This document shows positions 15,643 to 24,115 of a stretch of 46,587 nt of DNA, one piece after another. Each line of letters begins with the position of its first letter. Position 1 is the first letter of the stretch. Made by a program: the position numbers and the translations under genes. The DNA is from CADCTB01 sp036269435 (GTDB taxonomy: Bacteria; Actinomycetota; Acidimicrobiia; Acidimicrobiales; AC-14), in the NCBI GenBank assembly GCA_036269435.1, contig DATASA010000009.1:1-46587 (forward strand), read 5' to 3'. The notes beneath the pieces are model-generated. The model saw nothing but the letters and a program-made list of their open reading frames with translations. It did not search any database and was not told the DNA's origin.

Positions 15643-17622
15643 GTGCCGCTGAATCGCTGGGACGACGCGGACGCCGACGCAGCCGGATCGGACGATCCGC
15701 TCGCAGCCCGGATCCACACGTCGCGCCTGCTGGGCGCCGACCCGGACCTCGTCCTGCACGGCGGTGGGAACACGTCGGTCAAGCTGCGCCACACGACCGC
15801 GTTCGGTGACGAGGTCGACGCCCTCGTCGTCAAGGGGAGCGGCTCCGATCTGGCGGAAATCGACGCCGCCGGCTTCGCCTGGCTGGATCTCGACGCGGTG
15901 ACCCGCCTGGCCGGGCTCGACGCGCTGACCGACACGGAGATGGCGAACCAACTCGCCCTCGCCGCCCTGGTTCCGGGCGGTCCGGCGCCGTCGGTCGAGG
16001 CCATCCTGCACGCGCTGCTGCCCGCGCGCTTCGTCGACCACACGCACGCCGACGCAGTCGTGACCGTCACCAACACCCCGGCCGGCGCCCAGGCGCTGGC
16101 CGACCTGTACGGCGGGCGCGCCGTCGTCGTCCCCTACGTCATGCCCGGGTTCGAGTTGGCCAAGGCGTGCGGCGAACTGCTCGCGAGCGGCGCCCTCACC
16201 GCGGGGGTCGAAGCGATGCTGCTCGTGAACCACGGCATCTTCACCTGGGGGGCCACGGCTCGCGAGTCCTACGACCGGATGATCGAGCTCGTCGGCGTCG
16301 CCGAGCGGCATGTGGCTGCCCACCGGCGGCCCTGGCCCACGCCCGCCCCTGCGCCCGCTGGGCCGGATCGCCTGGCCCGGGCCCGGTTGCGGCGCGCCGT
16401 CTCGACCGCGGCCGGACGGCCCATGATCGTGCAGGGTCACACCGACGAGCAGGTGATGGGCTTTGTCGGGCAGGCCGACCTGGCCGAGCCGACCCAGCGG
16501 GGCACGGTCACGCCCGACCACGTGATCCGTACCAAGCCGTGGCCCATGCTCGGGCGCGACGTCGACGACTTCGTGCGGCGGTACGAGCGGTACTTCGACG
16601 CCTTCCAGGCCGGACGCGATCTCCAGCGGCTGGATCCGGCGCCCCGCGTCGTCCTCGACCCCGAGCTCGGCATGAGCTGCGTGGGCGCGACGCCCCGTGA
16701 CGCGGACGTGGCGGCCGACATCTACCGCCACACGATGAAGGTCATTCTCGACGCCGAGGCGCTGGGCGGTTACCGGCCGGCACCGCTTGGCGGACTGTTC
16801 GAGGTCGAGTACTGGGACCTGGAGCAGGCCAAGCTGCGCCGCCGCCCCAGGCCGCTGCCGCTTTCGGGGGAGATCGCGCTCGTCACCGGGGCGGCCGGCG
16901 GGATCGGGCGTGCCTGCGCGGCGGCGCTCATGGCCGAGGGCGCCGCCGTCGTGGGCGTCGACCGCAGCCCCGATATCGAGGCCACCTTCGACGATCCCAG
17001 CTGGCTGGGCCTGCGGGCCGACGTCACCGACGACGCAGCGACGGACGCCGCAATCGACGCGGCCGTGACCCGCTTCGGCGGTCTCGACATGCTCGTGCTC
17101 AACGCCGGCGTCTTCCCCGCCAGCGTCCCGATCGCGTCGCTGGCAGCGGACGCATGGCGGCAGGTGATGGCGGTCAACCTGGACGCCAACGTGGCGTTCC
17201 TGCGCGCCGCCCACCCGTTGCTCGCGCTGGCCCCCGGCCCGGGGCGAGGCAGGGTCGTGGTCATCGGGTCGAAGAACGTGCCCGCGCCGGGTCCCGGCGC
17301 CGCCGCGTACTCCGCGTCGAAGGCCGCGCTCACCCAGCTCGCCCGGGTGGCGGCGTTGGAGTGGGGGGCGGACGGTATCCGGGTCAACGTGATCCACCCG
17401 AACGCCGTGTTCGACACGGGCATCTGGACCGACGACGTCGTGGCGGAGCGGGCGGCCCACTACGGCGTGACGGTCGAGGAGTATCGGACCGCCAACGTGC
17501 TCGGCACGGAGGTGCGGAGCGCCGACGTCGCCCGCCTGTGCGTGGCTGCGTGTGGCCCGGCATTCGCCAAGACGACGGGGGCGCAGATGCCGGTCGACGG
17601 TGGCGACCACCGCGTGATCTGA
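15643..17622 (+). CDS. Bifunctional class II aldolase / short-chain dehydrogenase
   Basis: The 659-residue protein is a fusion. The N-terminal part, to about residue 400, is a class II (zinc) aldolase: LVLHGGGNTSVK, the metal-binding DHTHADAV near 132-137 and LVNHGIFTWG near 200. The C-terminal 250 residues are an SDR: nucleotide loop TGAAGGIG near 414-421, LNAGVF, active-site region VVIGSKN and YSASK near 556. The architecture equals the RhaD-like aldolase/dehydrogenases of sugar (rhamnose and related deoxy-sugar) catabolism, which cleave a ketose phosphate and oxidise the lactaldehyde formed. No sugar kinase or transporter lies nearby, so the substrate is open. A strong hairpin follows the stop. 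Confidence 0.88.
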   Translation: MPLNRWDDADADAAGSDDPLAARIHTSRLLGADPDLVLHGGGNTSVKLRHTTAFGDEVDALVVKGSGSDLAEIDAAGFAWLDLDAVTRLAGLDALTDTEMANQLALAALVPGGPAPSVEAILHALLPARFVDHTHADAVVTVTNTPAGAQALADLYGGRAVVVPYVMPGFELAKACGELLASGALTAGVEAMLLVNHGIFTWGATARESYDRMIELVGVAERHVAAHRRPWPTPAPAPAGPDRLARARLRRAVSTAAGRPMIVQGHTDEQVMGFVGQADLAEPTQRGTVTPDHVIRTKPWPMLGRDVDDFVRRYERYFDAFQAGRDLQRLDPAPRVVLDPELGMSCVGATPRDADVAADIYRHTMKVILDAEALGGYRPAPLGGLFEVEYWDLEQAKLRRRPRPLPLSGEIALVTGAAGGIGRACAAALMAEGAAVVGVDRSPDIEATFDDPSWLGLRADVTDDAATDAAIDAAVTRFGGLDMLVLNAGVFPASVPIASLAADAWRQVMAVNLDANVAFLRAAHPLLALAPGPGRGRVVVIGSKNVPAPGPGAAAYSASKAALTQLARVAALEWGADGIRVNVIHPNAVFDTGIWTDDVVAERAAHYGVTVEEYRTANVLGTEVRSADVARLCVAACGPAFAKTTGAQMPVDGGDHRVI

Positions 17623-17623
17623 C

Positions 17624-17652
17624 CCCCACCTCCGTTCGTCGGGAAGGTGGGG
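17624..17652 (+). terminator. Rho-independent-like terminator after the aldolase gene
   Basis: CCCCACCT at 17624-17631 pairs perfectly with AGGTGGGG at 17645-17652, leaving a 13-base loop whose edges can extend the stem. It begins two bases after the stop and is followed by AATTTA. Confidence 0.7.
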
Positions 17653-17705
17653 AATTTAGGGCTGCGTTAGCGCCCGCCGCCGCGCAGAGGGGGCATCCTT
17701 GAACG

Positions 17706-18302
17706 GTGCTCCTGCCCCGCTTCTTCGCCGTCGGGCTCTGGGTCGGCGTGACCGCGGCGGCGACGGGGACGGTGTGGGCCGCGACCTCGCTGGTCGCGGC
17801 CGATGTCACGGACCGACCGGCCCCGGTCGTGGCCCAGCGCGACGTCGTGAACGCGCTCGGCCCGCCGGCGGCTCCTCCCGAGTCGGTCACCACCACGACG
17901 ACGAGGGTCGGTGGCCCGACGACGACCGCCGGCGGATCGGCCCGGCCCGCCCCGTCGACGTCGGTCCCCGTCGCCCCGGCCCAGCCCGTGGTGACCACGA
18001 CGACGCCTGCGCCACCGGTGACCACGTCGACGACCCGCCCAGCCGCCTCCGCGACCACCGTGGCGCCGGCGCTGCCGACGGGGACCTACTCGACCGCCGG
18101 AGGAGTGGTCCGGGTGTCCTGCAACGGTTTGCTGATCAGCCTCGTGTCGGCCATCCCCACCAACGGCTTCGCCACGAACGTGGTCGCCGCCGGCCCCGGG
18201 AACGTCGACGTGCACTTCGTCCGGCCCGGCCAGGATCTGTCGGTCAAGGCGGTCTGCTTCGGCCAGCCGATCCGCTACGACGGGGCCTTCCCGACGCGGT
18301 AG
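17706..18302 (+). CDS. Thr/Pro-rich secreted or membrane-anchored protein
   Basis: The 198-residue protein has a hydrophobic N-terminal signal or anchor (about residues 5-30), then a long low-complexity linker of Thr, Pro, Ala and Val (about 55-125). It ends in a compact domain of about 70 residues beginning GTYSTAGGVVRVSC and containing two cysteines that could form a disulfide. The domain is not recognised. Such linkers span the cell wall in actinobacteria. It converges on the histidine kinase gene, 24 bases away. Three similar Thr/Pro-rich proteins lie within the next 5 kb, so they may serve one surface system. GTG start; the ribosome site is weak. Confidence 0.65.
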   Translation: MLLPRFFAVGLWVGVTAAATGTVWAATSLVAADVTDRPAPVVAQRDVVNALGPPAAPPESVTTTTTRVGGPTTTAGGSARPAPSTSVPVAPAQPVVTTTTPAPPVTTSTTRPAASATTVAPALPTGTYSTAGGVVRVSCNGLLISLVSAIPTNGFATNVVAAGPGNVDVHFVRPGQDLSVKAVCFGQPIRYDGAFPTR

Positions 18303-18326
18303 CAGGTCGGCAGGCGGCCCGCGGAA

Positions 18327-19640
18327 TCAGCCCCGGTCCGGCGGCGGGCCGAAGCACACGTCGAACCGGGCGCCGCCCTCGGGCGAGCGTCCGGCGGAAA
18401 CCCAGCCTCCCGACGATTCGGCGGTCCGCCGCACGATGTCGAGGCCGAGCCCGGTTCCGGCGCCGCCGCTGGTGCCCCTGGCCGGCAGCGCGTCGCCTGG
18501 GAGTCCGGGACCGGCGTCCTCCACCACCAGGACCCAGGCCCGGCCGCCGCCCCGGCGCACGCCGACGGAGAACGACACCCCCGCCGGGGTATGGGCCAGC
18601 ACGTTGTTGAGGAGCGCGTCGAGGCAGACCTCGAGTTGGCCCTGGGACACGCCGATCGGCTGGGCACCGGGGGGGACGTCGACGTTCCAGGTTCGCCCCT
18701 GTCCGCTGGCGAGGATGGACCAGAACGTCATGCGATGGCGGACGACGGCGCCCAGGTCGCAGGTGCCGCGGCCGTCGCCGGGCGGCGCCCCGGGATGGGT
18801 CGTCCGGCGGGACTCCTGGATGACGCTGGTCACCACCTGTTCCAGGCGATCGACGTCCTGGGCGATCTGGGTCCGGTCCTCGGCCGACGTCAGGCCTTCG
18901 GCGTCGAGGCGCAACACGGTCAGCGGCGTGCGCAACTGGTGCGAGAGGTCGGCGGCCGCCTCCCGCTCGGCGGCGAGGAGCTCGCCGATCCGCTCGGCGA
19001 GCCCGTTCACGGCCTCCCCGACCTGCGCCACCTCGGGCGGTCCGGCGGGTGCGACGCGGGCGGCGAGGTCCCCGCGCTGAAGTCGACCGGTCACCGCGAA
19101 GAGCTCGTCCATCGGACGCACGACGGAGACGGCCAGGCGATCGGCGAGCCCCACGGCGACGACGACGACCAGGCAGCCGATGGCGGCGATCACGGCCCAC
19201 GCCCGCTGCACGCCGTGATTGAGCAGGGCCGCGGCGACGCGGACCCGAACCACCGTCGCCGCCTTCTGGTCGGGCCCGACGATGCCGACGAGGATGTCGC
19301 GATCGCCGTGGGCGCCGGCAGCGGTGAACGAGCGCCCCTTGCGGGCGAGCTGCACCTCGGCGTCGACGGGGACGGGCGGCCCCAGCACCGTGCCGTCGGG
19401 GAGATAGACGGTGATCGGGCGGGGACTGCCGGCGTTGGCCTGGTCGACGAGCTGGGTGATGGTGGCCGTCTGCCCGGGCACGGCGCTGATCGCCCCTGCG
19501 AGCGAGCGTGACTCGAGCTTGGCCGCGTCCAGTGCCCGGTTGGCGGCGACGATGCGGATCAGGCGGCCGAGGGGGATGCAGAAGGCCAGGGCGATCATCG
19601 CCGTGACCGCCGCCGCCGTGAGCGCCAGCCGGGCCCTCAC
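18327..19640 (-). CDS. Membrane sensor histidine kinase
   Basis: The 437-residue kinase has one transmembrane helix at about 5-25, an extracytoplasmic sensor of about 120 residues and a second helix at about 149-169. A HAMP region (VVRPMDELFAVTGRLQRGD) follows, then the phospho-acceptor His234 in DLSHQLRTPL, the N box LLNNVLAHTP, and G boxes DAGPGLP and GTGLGLDIV. All catalytic parts are present. The GTG start overlaps the response-regulator stop (GTGA), giving an RR-HK operon; a longer upstream frame is rejected for that reason. The signal is unknown; the divergent and downstream surface and flavin genes are likely targets. Confidence 0.87.
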   Translation of the reverse strand: MRARLALTAAAVTAMIALAFCIPLGRLIRIVAANRALDAAKLESRSLAGAISAVPGQTATITQLVDQANAGSPRPITVYLPDGTVLGPPVPVDAEVQLARKGRSFTAAGAHGDRDILVGIVGPDQKAATVVRVRVAAALLNHGVQRAWAVIAAIGCLVVVVAVGLADRLAVSVVRPMDELFAVTGRLQRGDLAARVAPAGPPEVAQVGEAVNGLAERIGELLAAEREAAADLSHQLRTPLTVLRLDAEGLTSAEDRTQIAQDVDRLEQVVTSVIQESRRTTHPGAPPGDGRGTCDLGAVVRHRMTFWSILASGQGRTWNVDVPPGAQPIGVSQGQLEVCLDALLNNVLAHTPAGVSFSVGVRRGGGRAWVLVVEDAGPGLPGDALPARGTSGGAGTGLGLDIVRRTAESSGGWVSAGRSPEGGARFDVCFGPPPDRG

Positions 19641-20323
19641 CTGGCGTCGGGGTCGACCAGCATGACCCCCACCCCGCGCACGCTGCGCAGGTACCGGGGC
19701 GACCTCGCCGACTCGCCGAGCTTGGTGCGCAACCACGAAAGGTGCACGTCGACCGTCTTCTCCGGGCCCCCGTAGGGCTGGCGCCACACGGCCGCCAACA
19801 GCTCCGGCTTGGAGACGACCTCACCCTTCCGCACGGCGAGGTGCCACAGCAGGTCGAACTCCTTGCGGCTCAGATCCATCGGCTTCCCGTCAATGGTCGC
19901 CACCCGGCTGCGGGTGTCCATGGTCAGGCCGCCGATGCGCAGCGGCTCGTCGGCGTCGCCTTCCCTGGACCGGCGCAGTACGGCCCGGATCCGGGCGTCG
20001 AGCTGGTCGGCCGAGTACGGCTTCACGACGTAGTCGTCGGCACCGGCATCGAGCGTCCGGATGATCTCGCCCTCGTCGTCGCGGGCGGTGGCGACGATGA
20101 CGGGAACGGTTGTGACCGCCCGGAGCATGCGCAGCAGCTCGAGCCCGTCGATGTCTGGCAGGCCGAGGTCGAGCACGACGACGTCCGGACGCCGGTCGAC
20201 GATGTCGGCCAGGGCGCCGAGGCCGGTGGAGGCGCCCAGCACGACGTGGCCGCGCCCGGTCAACCCGCGGGTCACGGCGGCGAGGATGTGGGGGTCGTCC
20301 TCCACGACTGCGACCGTCGTCAC
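19637..20323 (-). CDS. OmpR-family response regulator
   Basis: The 228-residue protein has a receiver domain with Asp9/Asp10 and phospho-acceptor Asp52 (VVVLDLGLPD), Thr in VATARD and Lys in VVKPYS, followed by a winged helix (LSRKEFDLLWHLAVRKGEVVSK, TVDVHLSWLRTKLG). It is a transcription factor activated by the kinase encoded just downstream. The start is the GTG at 20323, which places the first beta strand VAVVEDD correctly; upstream in-frame residues are non-homologous. It is divergent from the secreted-protein gene at 20464, making that gene and the apbE operon natural targets. Confidence 0.88.
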   Translation of the reverse strand: MTTVAVVEDDPHILAAVTRGLTGRGHVVLGASTGLGALADIVDRRPDVVVLDLGLPDIDGLELLRMLRAVTTVPVIVATARDDEGEIIRTLDAGADDYVVKPYSADQLDARIRAVLRRSREGDADEPLRIGGLTMDTRSRVATIDGKPMDLSRKEFDLLWHLAVRKGEVVSKPELLAAVWRQPYGGPEKTVDVHLSWLRTKLGESARSPRYLRSVRGVGVMLVDPDAR

Positions 20324-20463
20324 AGCCGGGACGCTACCGCCGCCGGTCGCTCGGAGCCGTTGCGAGCGTCCGGTCGAAACCTTGAGCTCGGCTTTGCCTG
20401 GAGTTAGCCATCCCGCGCCGACAGTGGGTGCAGTTCGACACACGAAAGGGAGAGGCCTCGACG

Positions 20464-21249
20464 ATGCCCGGAGTACTGGCTGGACTGCTGAGCAAGCTTG
20501 CAGGATTGGGGACGCTGGCGAAGGCCGCCGTCGCCGCGGTGACCGCCGCGGTCACCATGACCGTCGCCGGCGGCGCCGCAGGAGTCCTGCCGCTTCCCGG
20601 CGGCCACTCCGATCCCGCCGCCGTGGTCCAGGGGATCGAGCACGCCGCCACGACCGTCAGCGTCCCGTCCGTGTCCGCGTCGACGTCCGCCGTCGCCGGC
20701 GCAGGCTCGACCGGCCTCCAGGCGACCGCAGGTACTTCTGCTCAGGCGTCCACCACGGTGACGTCCAGCGCCGCGGTCGGGACCGGCAGCACAGGGGTCA
20801 CCGGCACGGCCAAGGCGTCCGTCTCGACCCCGGCAGCGACGCCGGCTGCGTCGACGCCGACGACCCCGCCCGCGCTCCCTCCGTGCGTGAAGGACCTCAT
20901 CCCGGCCAAGGGGACGACGCCCGACCCGGCCACGTTCCTCGCCAAGCTGCGCACCTGCATCCAGAGCCTGATCGCAGCCCACGTGCCCGTCGGCGGCGTC
21001 CAGGGGGCTTTCGGTTCGGCCGGCCTTCCGGCCGACGTGAAGGCGTGCATCTCGTCGGCGCTGACGCTGGCGCCCACGACGGGGAGCACGACCATCGCCA
21101 ACCCGGCCGCGCTGTTCCAGAGCCTGGCGGCCTGCCTGCCGGCCGGCTCGATCCCCGGCCTCGGCTCGATCCCGGGCCTCGGCTCCATCCCCGGCGTCGG
21201 CTCGCTGCCGAGCACCGGCGCCATCACGAACCACACGACCGGGAGGTAA
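20464..21249 (+). CDS. Secreted Thr/Ala-rich protein with a Cys domain and GSIPGL repeats
   Basis: The 261-residue protein starts at an ATG with AAAGGGAGAGG upstream. After a hydrophobic N-terminus (to about residue 42) comes a Thr/Ser/Ala/Val linker. A helical domain of about 85 residues follows, with four cysteines (PPCVKDL, LRTCIQSL, VKACISSAL, LAACLPAG) at near-regular intervals, probably two disulfides. The end has three to four hexapeptide repeats GSIPGL before LPSTGAITNH. I do not recognise the domain. The LPSTG is not a normal sortase signal because no hydrophobic segment follows. It is divergent from the response regulator and probably controlled by it. Confidence 0.65.
   Translation: MPGVLAGLLSKLAGLGTLAKAAVAAVTAAVTMTVAGGAAGVLPLPGGHSDPAAVVQGIEHAATTVSVPSVSASTSAVAGAGSTGLQATAGTSAQASTTVTSSAAVGTGSTGVTGTAKASVSTPAATPAASTPTTPPALPPCVKDLIPAKGTTPDPATFLAKLRTCIQSLIAAHVPVGGVQGAFGSAGLPADVKACISSALTLAPTTGSTTIANPAALFQSLAACLPAGSIPGLGSIPGLGSIPGVGSLPSTGAITNHTTGR
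21145..21216 (+). repeat. 18-base in-frame tandem repeat (GSIPGL)
   Basis: Units at 21145, 21163, 21181 and a diverged one at 21199 encode Gly-Ser-Ile-Pro-Gly-Leu/Val. The first two differ by one base, suggesting recent duplication and possible length variation. Confidence 0.75.
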
Positions 21250-21257
21250 CCGGCAGC

Positions 21258-21295
21258 GGCGGCGACCCGGCCCGGACGTGGGCCGGGCCGCCGCC
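21258..21295 (+). terminator. Strong GC hairpin after the secreted-protein gene
   Basis: GGCGGC-GA-CCCGGCCC pairs with GGGCCGGG-CC-GCCGCC around a six-base loop: 14 pairs with one internal mismatch. No T-run follows, as often in high-GC actinobacteria. It separates the gene at 20464 from the apbE operon. Confidence 0.65.
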
Positions 21296-21364
21296 CGCCG
21301 GGCGCGGGCCTCCGGCTCGCACTGTGTTCGAAGCAACGACGCGGCGTCGACCCAAGGAGGATCG

Positions 21365-21646
21365 GTGAAGTCGAGGAGAGGTGCGGCGGTGGTTGCCTCC
21401 ACGATCGCGGTCGCGGCGACCGCAACGGCCGCACTGACGGTCAACCTGGGCTTGATCGGCCAGGCGGGGGCGCCCGGGCGAGCGGTGCTCTCGAGCCAGG
21501 TCGTCGTGCCCTCGACGACCGTGGTCTACAGGGACGTCTACGACCTACCGCCGACGACGGCGGTTTCTCCGACGACGGCTGTCCCTCCGACGACGAAGGC
21601 CGCCGCCACCAGCGGCCGGCCCGCCACCCCGGTCACCCGCCCGTGA
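21365..21646 (+). CDS. Small Thr/Pro-rich membrane or secreted protein
   Basis: The 93-residue protein has a GTG start with an ideal AAGGAGG four bases upstream. The N-terminus is basic, then hydrophobic (about residues 6-32), consistent with a signal or anchor. The rest is a Thr/Pro/Val-rich extracytoplasmic tail with two PPTT blocks and no folded domain. It is the first gene of a tightly coupled operon: its stop overlaps the next start by GTGA, and apbE and a haem membrane protein follow. Function unknown; position suggests a structural or electron-relay partner in the envelope. Confidence 0.6.
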   Translation: MKSRRGAAVVASTIAVAATATAALTVNLGLIGQAGAPGRAVLSSQVVVPSTTVVYRDVYDLPPTTAVSPTTAVPPTTKAAATSGRPATPVTRP

Positions 21647-22362
21647 CTCCAGCCCCGACCCCGCATGGCGCTCACCGGCGACCGCCACTGACCGACGCCG
21701 AACGGGCCGCTCGAATCGCCCGGCTGGCGGAGCGCCAGGGTCGCCCCCGCCCGGCGCCCGCGCCGCGTGCGCCGGAGGCGGCGCCGGCGACGCATGCCAC
21801 CGTCGATCCCGTACGTCGGCCCGAGCCCATGGCCGACGTTCGCCCCGCCGGCCGGAATGCGGCGGCCATCGGCGGGACCGGCACGGCCGGGCGCCGGCGG
21901 GCCCACCGGGCCGCGGCCGGCAGGGTCCTCGCCGCCGGCGTGAGCTTCTCGGTCATGTTCGGCATCGTCGCCGTGCTGGCCGGAGCGCAGGGGCCGACCC
22001 TCGCCACGACCGCTTCCGCAGTCAGTGCCCCTCCGCCCTCGGTTGTCACCGAGATCCGCCATCTCCCGGCGGTTGCCGCCGGGGCCCCGCCGCCCACCTC
22101 GGGCGGTCCGGCGCCCCAGCCGACGACCACGGCGACGTCGTCGCCGCCCCGGACGAGCTCCACCGCCGCGGCAGCGCGAACCTCGACCCAGGCGGCGGCC
22201 ACGGCGACGACCCGGGTCACGACCGCCACCCCGGCCACGACTGCGCCGCCGGTCACCGCCATCACTCCGCCCACCACTGCCTACCGACCGCCGGTGACGG
22301 TCGCTCCGACGACGGTGCCGGTGAAGGTGCCGGACACCCGGACCGGGGCGAGTCACCCGTGA
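21643..22362 (+). CDS. Single-pass Thr/Pro-rich protein ending in a possible flavinylation motif
   Basis: The 239-residue protein has a basic, Pro/Arg-rich cytoplasmic N-terminus (about 1-85), one transmembrane helix (about 88-112) and a long Thr/Pro/Ala extracytoplasmic tail. Its last nine residues are DTRTGASHP, close to the D-x-x-(S/T)-G-A-(T/S) target that ApbE modifies with FMN. The apbE gene starts four bases before this gene's stop. There is no recognisable FMN-bind domain, so flavinylation is an inference from motif and neighbour. The family is not recognised. Low-complexity sequence limits the value of short motif matches. Confidence 0.6.
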   Translation: MTPAPTPHGAHRRPPLTDAERAARIARLAERQGRPRPAPAPRAPEAAPATHATVDPVRRPEPMADVRPAGRNAAAIGGTGTAGRRRAHRAAAGRVLAAGVSFSVMFGIVAVLAGAQGPTLATTASAVSAPPPSVVTEIRHLPAVAAGAPPPTSGGPAPQPTTTATSSPPRTSSTAAAARTSTQAAATATTRVTTATPATTAPPVTAITPPTTAYRPPVTVAPTTVPVKVPDTRTGASHP

Positions 22363-23300
22363 CCCTGACCGGCGAGCACGAGGTGTCCGAAGGGACGTTC
22401 GCGGCGATGGGGTGCCGGGTCCACGTCGTCGTGGTCGGCGGCCCGGACGGCTCGGTCGAGCTGGCCGCTCGGCGGGTCACCCTGCTCGAAAACCTGTGGA
22501 GCCGGTTCCTTCCGGGAAGCGACGTCTCCCGCTGCAACGCGGCTGCAGGCCGCGCCACCGTGGTGTCGCCACTCACGATCGCCCTCGTCCGACGGGCCGT
22601 CGGGGCCTGGCGGACGACGGGCGGCCGGTACGACCCGACCGTCCTGTCCGCCTTGGAGAACTTGGGCTACGTCGACTCCTTCGAGCACGTGCCCTCGTCC
22701 ACGCCGTTCCCGGCGGCGCCGGCGCGTCCCGCGCCCGGTTGTGCCGGGATCGTCGTCGACGGCGAAACCTCGACCGTCACCGTCCCTGCCGGCGTGCGCT
22801 TCGACGCCGGCGGCATCGGCAAGGGACTGGCAGCCGACCTGGTGGCGGCGGACCTGCTCGCTGCCGGCGCCAGCGGCGCGTGCGTCAACCTCGGCGGCGA
22901 CCTGAAGGCGGTGGGTGAACCCCCGTCGGCCGACGGCTGGACCGTCGGCCTCGAAGATCCCTACGACACCGGTCGGGAGCTCCAGCGGTTCGCGGTGGCC
23001 GACCAGGGGGTGGCCACCAGCAGCCGGACCTACCGCACCTGGGAGCGGGCCGGGGCGCAGGTGCACCACCTGATCGACCCGGCAACCGGGGCACCGGCGT
23101 GGACCGACCTGGCGTCGGTCACCGTCGTGGGGGCGACGGCGTGGCAGGCGGAGATTCTGGCCAAGGCCGCCTTCGTGGCCGGCCCGGTCGAAGGGGCGGC
23201 GCTGATCGCCCGGGCCCGGGCGACGGGTCTGATGGTCGACGATGGCGGGAGCGTGCATGCGTTGCCCGGGTTCACCGGAGAGGAGCAGGTGGCATGTTGA
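22359..23300 (+). CDS. apbE: FAD:protein FMN transferase
   Basis: ApbE proteins cut FAD and attach FMN covalently to Thr/Ser of extracytoplasmic redox proteins. In the 313-residue protein, landmarks in order are WSRFLPGSDVSRCN, GGRYDPTVL, FDAGGIGKGLAADL, VNLGGDLKAVG and HHLIDPATGAP, including the Mg/FAD-binding acidic residues. No signal peptide is evident, so it may act in the cytoplasm or need another export route. It overlaps its neighbours on both sides (GTGA upstream, seven bases downstream). No FMN-bind domain protein is seen nearby; the Thr/Pro-rich protein just upstream is the candidate target. Confidence 0.92.
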   Translation: MTLTGEHEVSEGTFAAMGCRVHVVVVGGPDGSVELAARRVTLLENLWSRFLPGSDVSRCNAAAGRATVVSPLTIALVRRAVGAWRTTGGRYDPTVLSALENLGYVDSFEHVPSSTPFPAAPARPAPGCAGIVVDGETSTVTVPAGVRFDAGGIGKGLAADLVAADLLAAGASGACVNLGGDLKAVGEPPSADGWTVGLEDPYDTGRELQRFAVADQGVATSSRTYRTWERAGAQVHHLIDPATGAPAWTDLASVTVVGATAWQAEILAKAAFVAGPVEGAALIARARATGLMVDDGGSVHALPGFTGEEQVAC

Positions 23301-23923
23301 GCGCGGTACGACTGAACCCCAACGTCGAGTGGTACGTCGCCCGGGCCAGCGGGTTGGTGGCGTGGGGACTGCTGGCCACCACCGTGCTGTGGGGGCTGGT
23401 CTACGCCGGACGGCTGACCCGCAAGGTGCCGCCGCCGGCTTGGAACCTGGACCTGCACCGGTTCCTCGGCGGCCTGTCGGTGGTGTTCGTCGGCGTGCAT
23501 GTGCTCGCGCTGGCCGCGGACAGGTACGTCGAGTTCGGGTTCACCCAGATCCTCGTGCCGATGGCGTCGGGCTGGCGACCGGGTTCGGTCGCGTGGGGCA
23601 TCACCGCGATGTACCTGCTCGTCGCCGTGGAACTGACGTCGCTGGCCAAGCGGAGGCTGCCGAAGAAGATCTGGCGCGCCGTCCACCTGCTGTCGTTCGT
23701 GCTGTTCGTGTTCTCGACCGTGCACGCCATCCAGTCGGGTACCGACCTCGCCAACCCGGTCGTACGCGTCGTCGGCATCGGCCTCATCACCCTGGCCGTG
23801 GCGGCCGCCGGTCTTCGCATCGCCCGGACGCGGCACGTCGTCGGGCCGGCACCGGCACCGTCGACGGTCGCCGCCGTCGGTGCCACCGCCGAGCGGCCGC
23901 CGGCGATGTCGTCCATGCGTTAG
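23294..23923 (+). CDS. Ferric reductase-like transmembrane haem protein
   Basis: The 209-residue membrane protein has about six helices. Histidines placed for two b-type haems occur in LHRFLGGLSVVFVGVHVLAL (about 53-72) and VHLLSFVLFVFSTVHAIQ (about 132-150), the pattern of the ferric reductase/MsrQ-like transmembrane domain. It lacks NAD and FAD binding domains, so it must take electrons from a partner or the quinone pool. Coupled to apbE by a seven-base overlap, it would pass electrons across the membrane to a flavinylated extracytoplasmic protein. The C-terminal 40 residues are a Pro/Ala tail. Confidence 0.82.
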   Translation: MLSAVRLNPNVEWYVARASGLVAWGLLATTVLWGLVYAGRLTRKVPPPAWNLDLHRFLGGLSVVFVGVHVLALAADRYVEFGFTQILVPMASGWRPGSVAWGITAMYLLVAVELTSLAKRRLPKKIWRAVHLLSFVLFVFSTVHAIQSGTDLANPVVRVVGIGLITLAVAAAGLRIARTRHVVGPAPAPSTVAAVGATAERPPAMSSMR

Positions 23924-24115
23924 GGCGCCACCCGGGCCCGCGCCGGCGTTGCCGTCCTGACGGCGCGTGCCCCGACCGGGACGGTGGTCCTCGGCCCTCG
24001 GCGAACCGGCCGCCTCGCACGGGCGTCGCCGCGCGACCTCGGTCGTCGACGGATCGCGGTCCGGCCCAGAGCCGGGAACGGGCCGCGGCAGAGGTCGCAA
24101 GATAGGGTCAGCGTG

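Noticed and set aside
15367..17610. Very long open frame antisense to the aldolase-dehydrogenase gene
   Set aside because: Composition is that of a GC-rich shadow; the sense strand has full family motifs. Only the last 67 codons, outside the aldolase gene, are kept as a possible gene.
21205..21249. LPSTG near the C-terminus of the secreted protein, resembling a sortase signal
   Set aside because: No hydrophobic segment and no basic tail follow; only nine residues remain, so a sortase signal is not supported.
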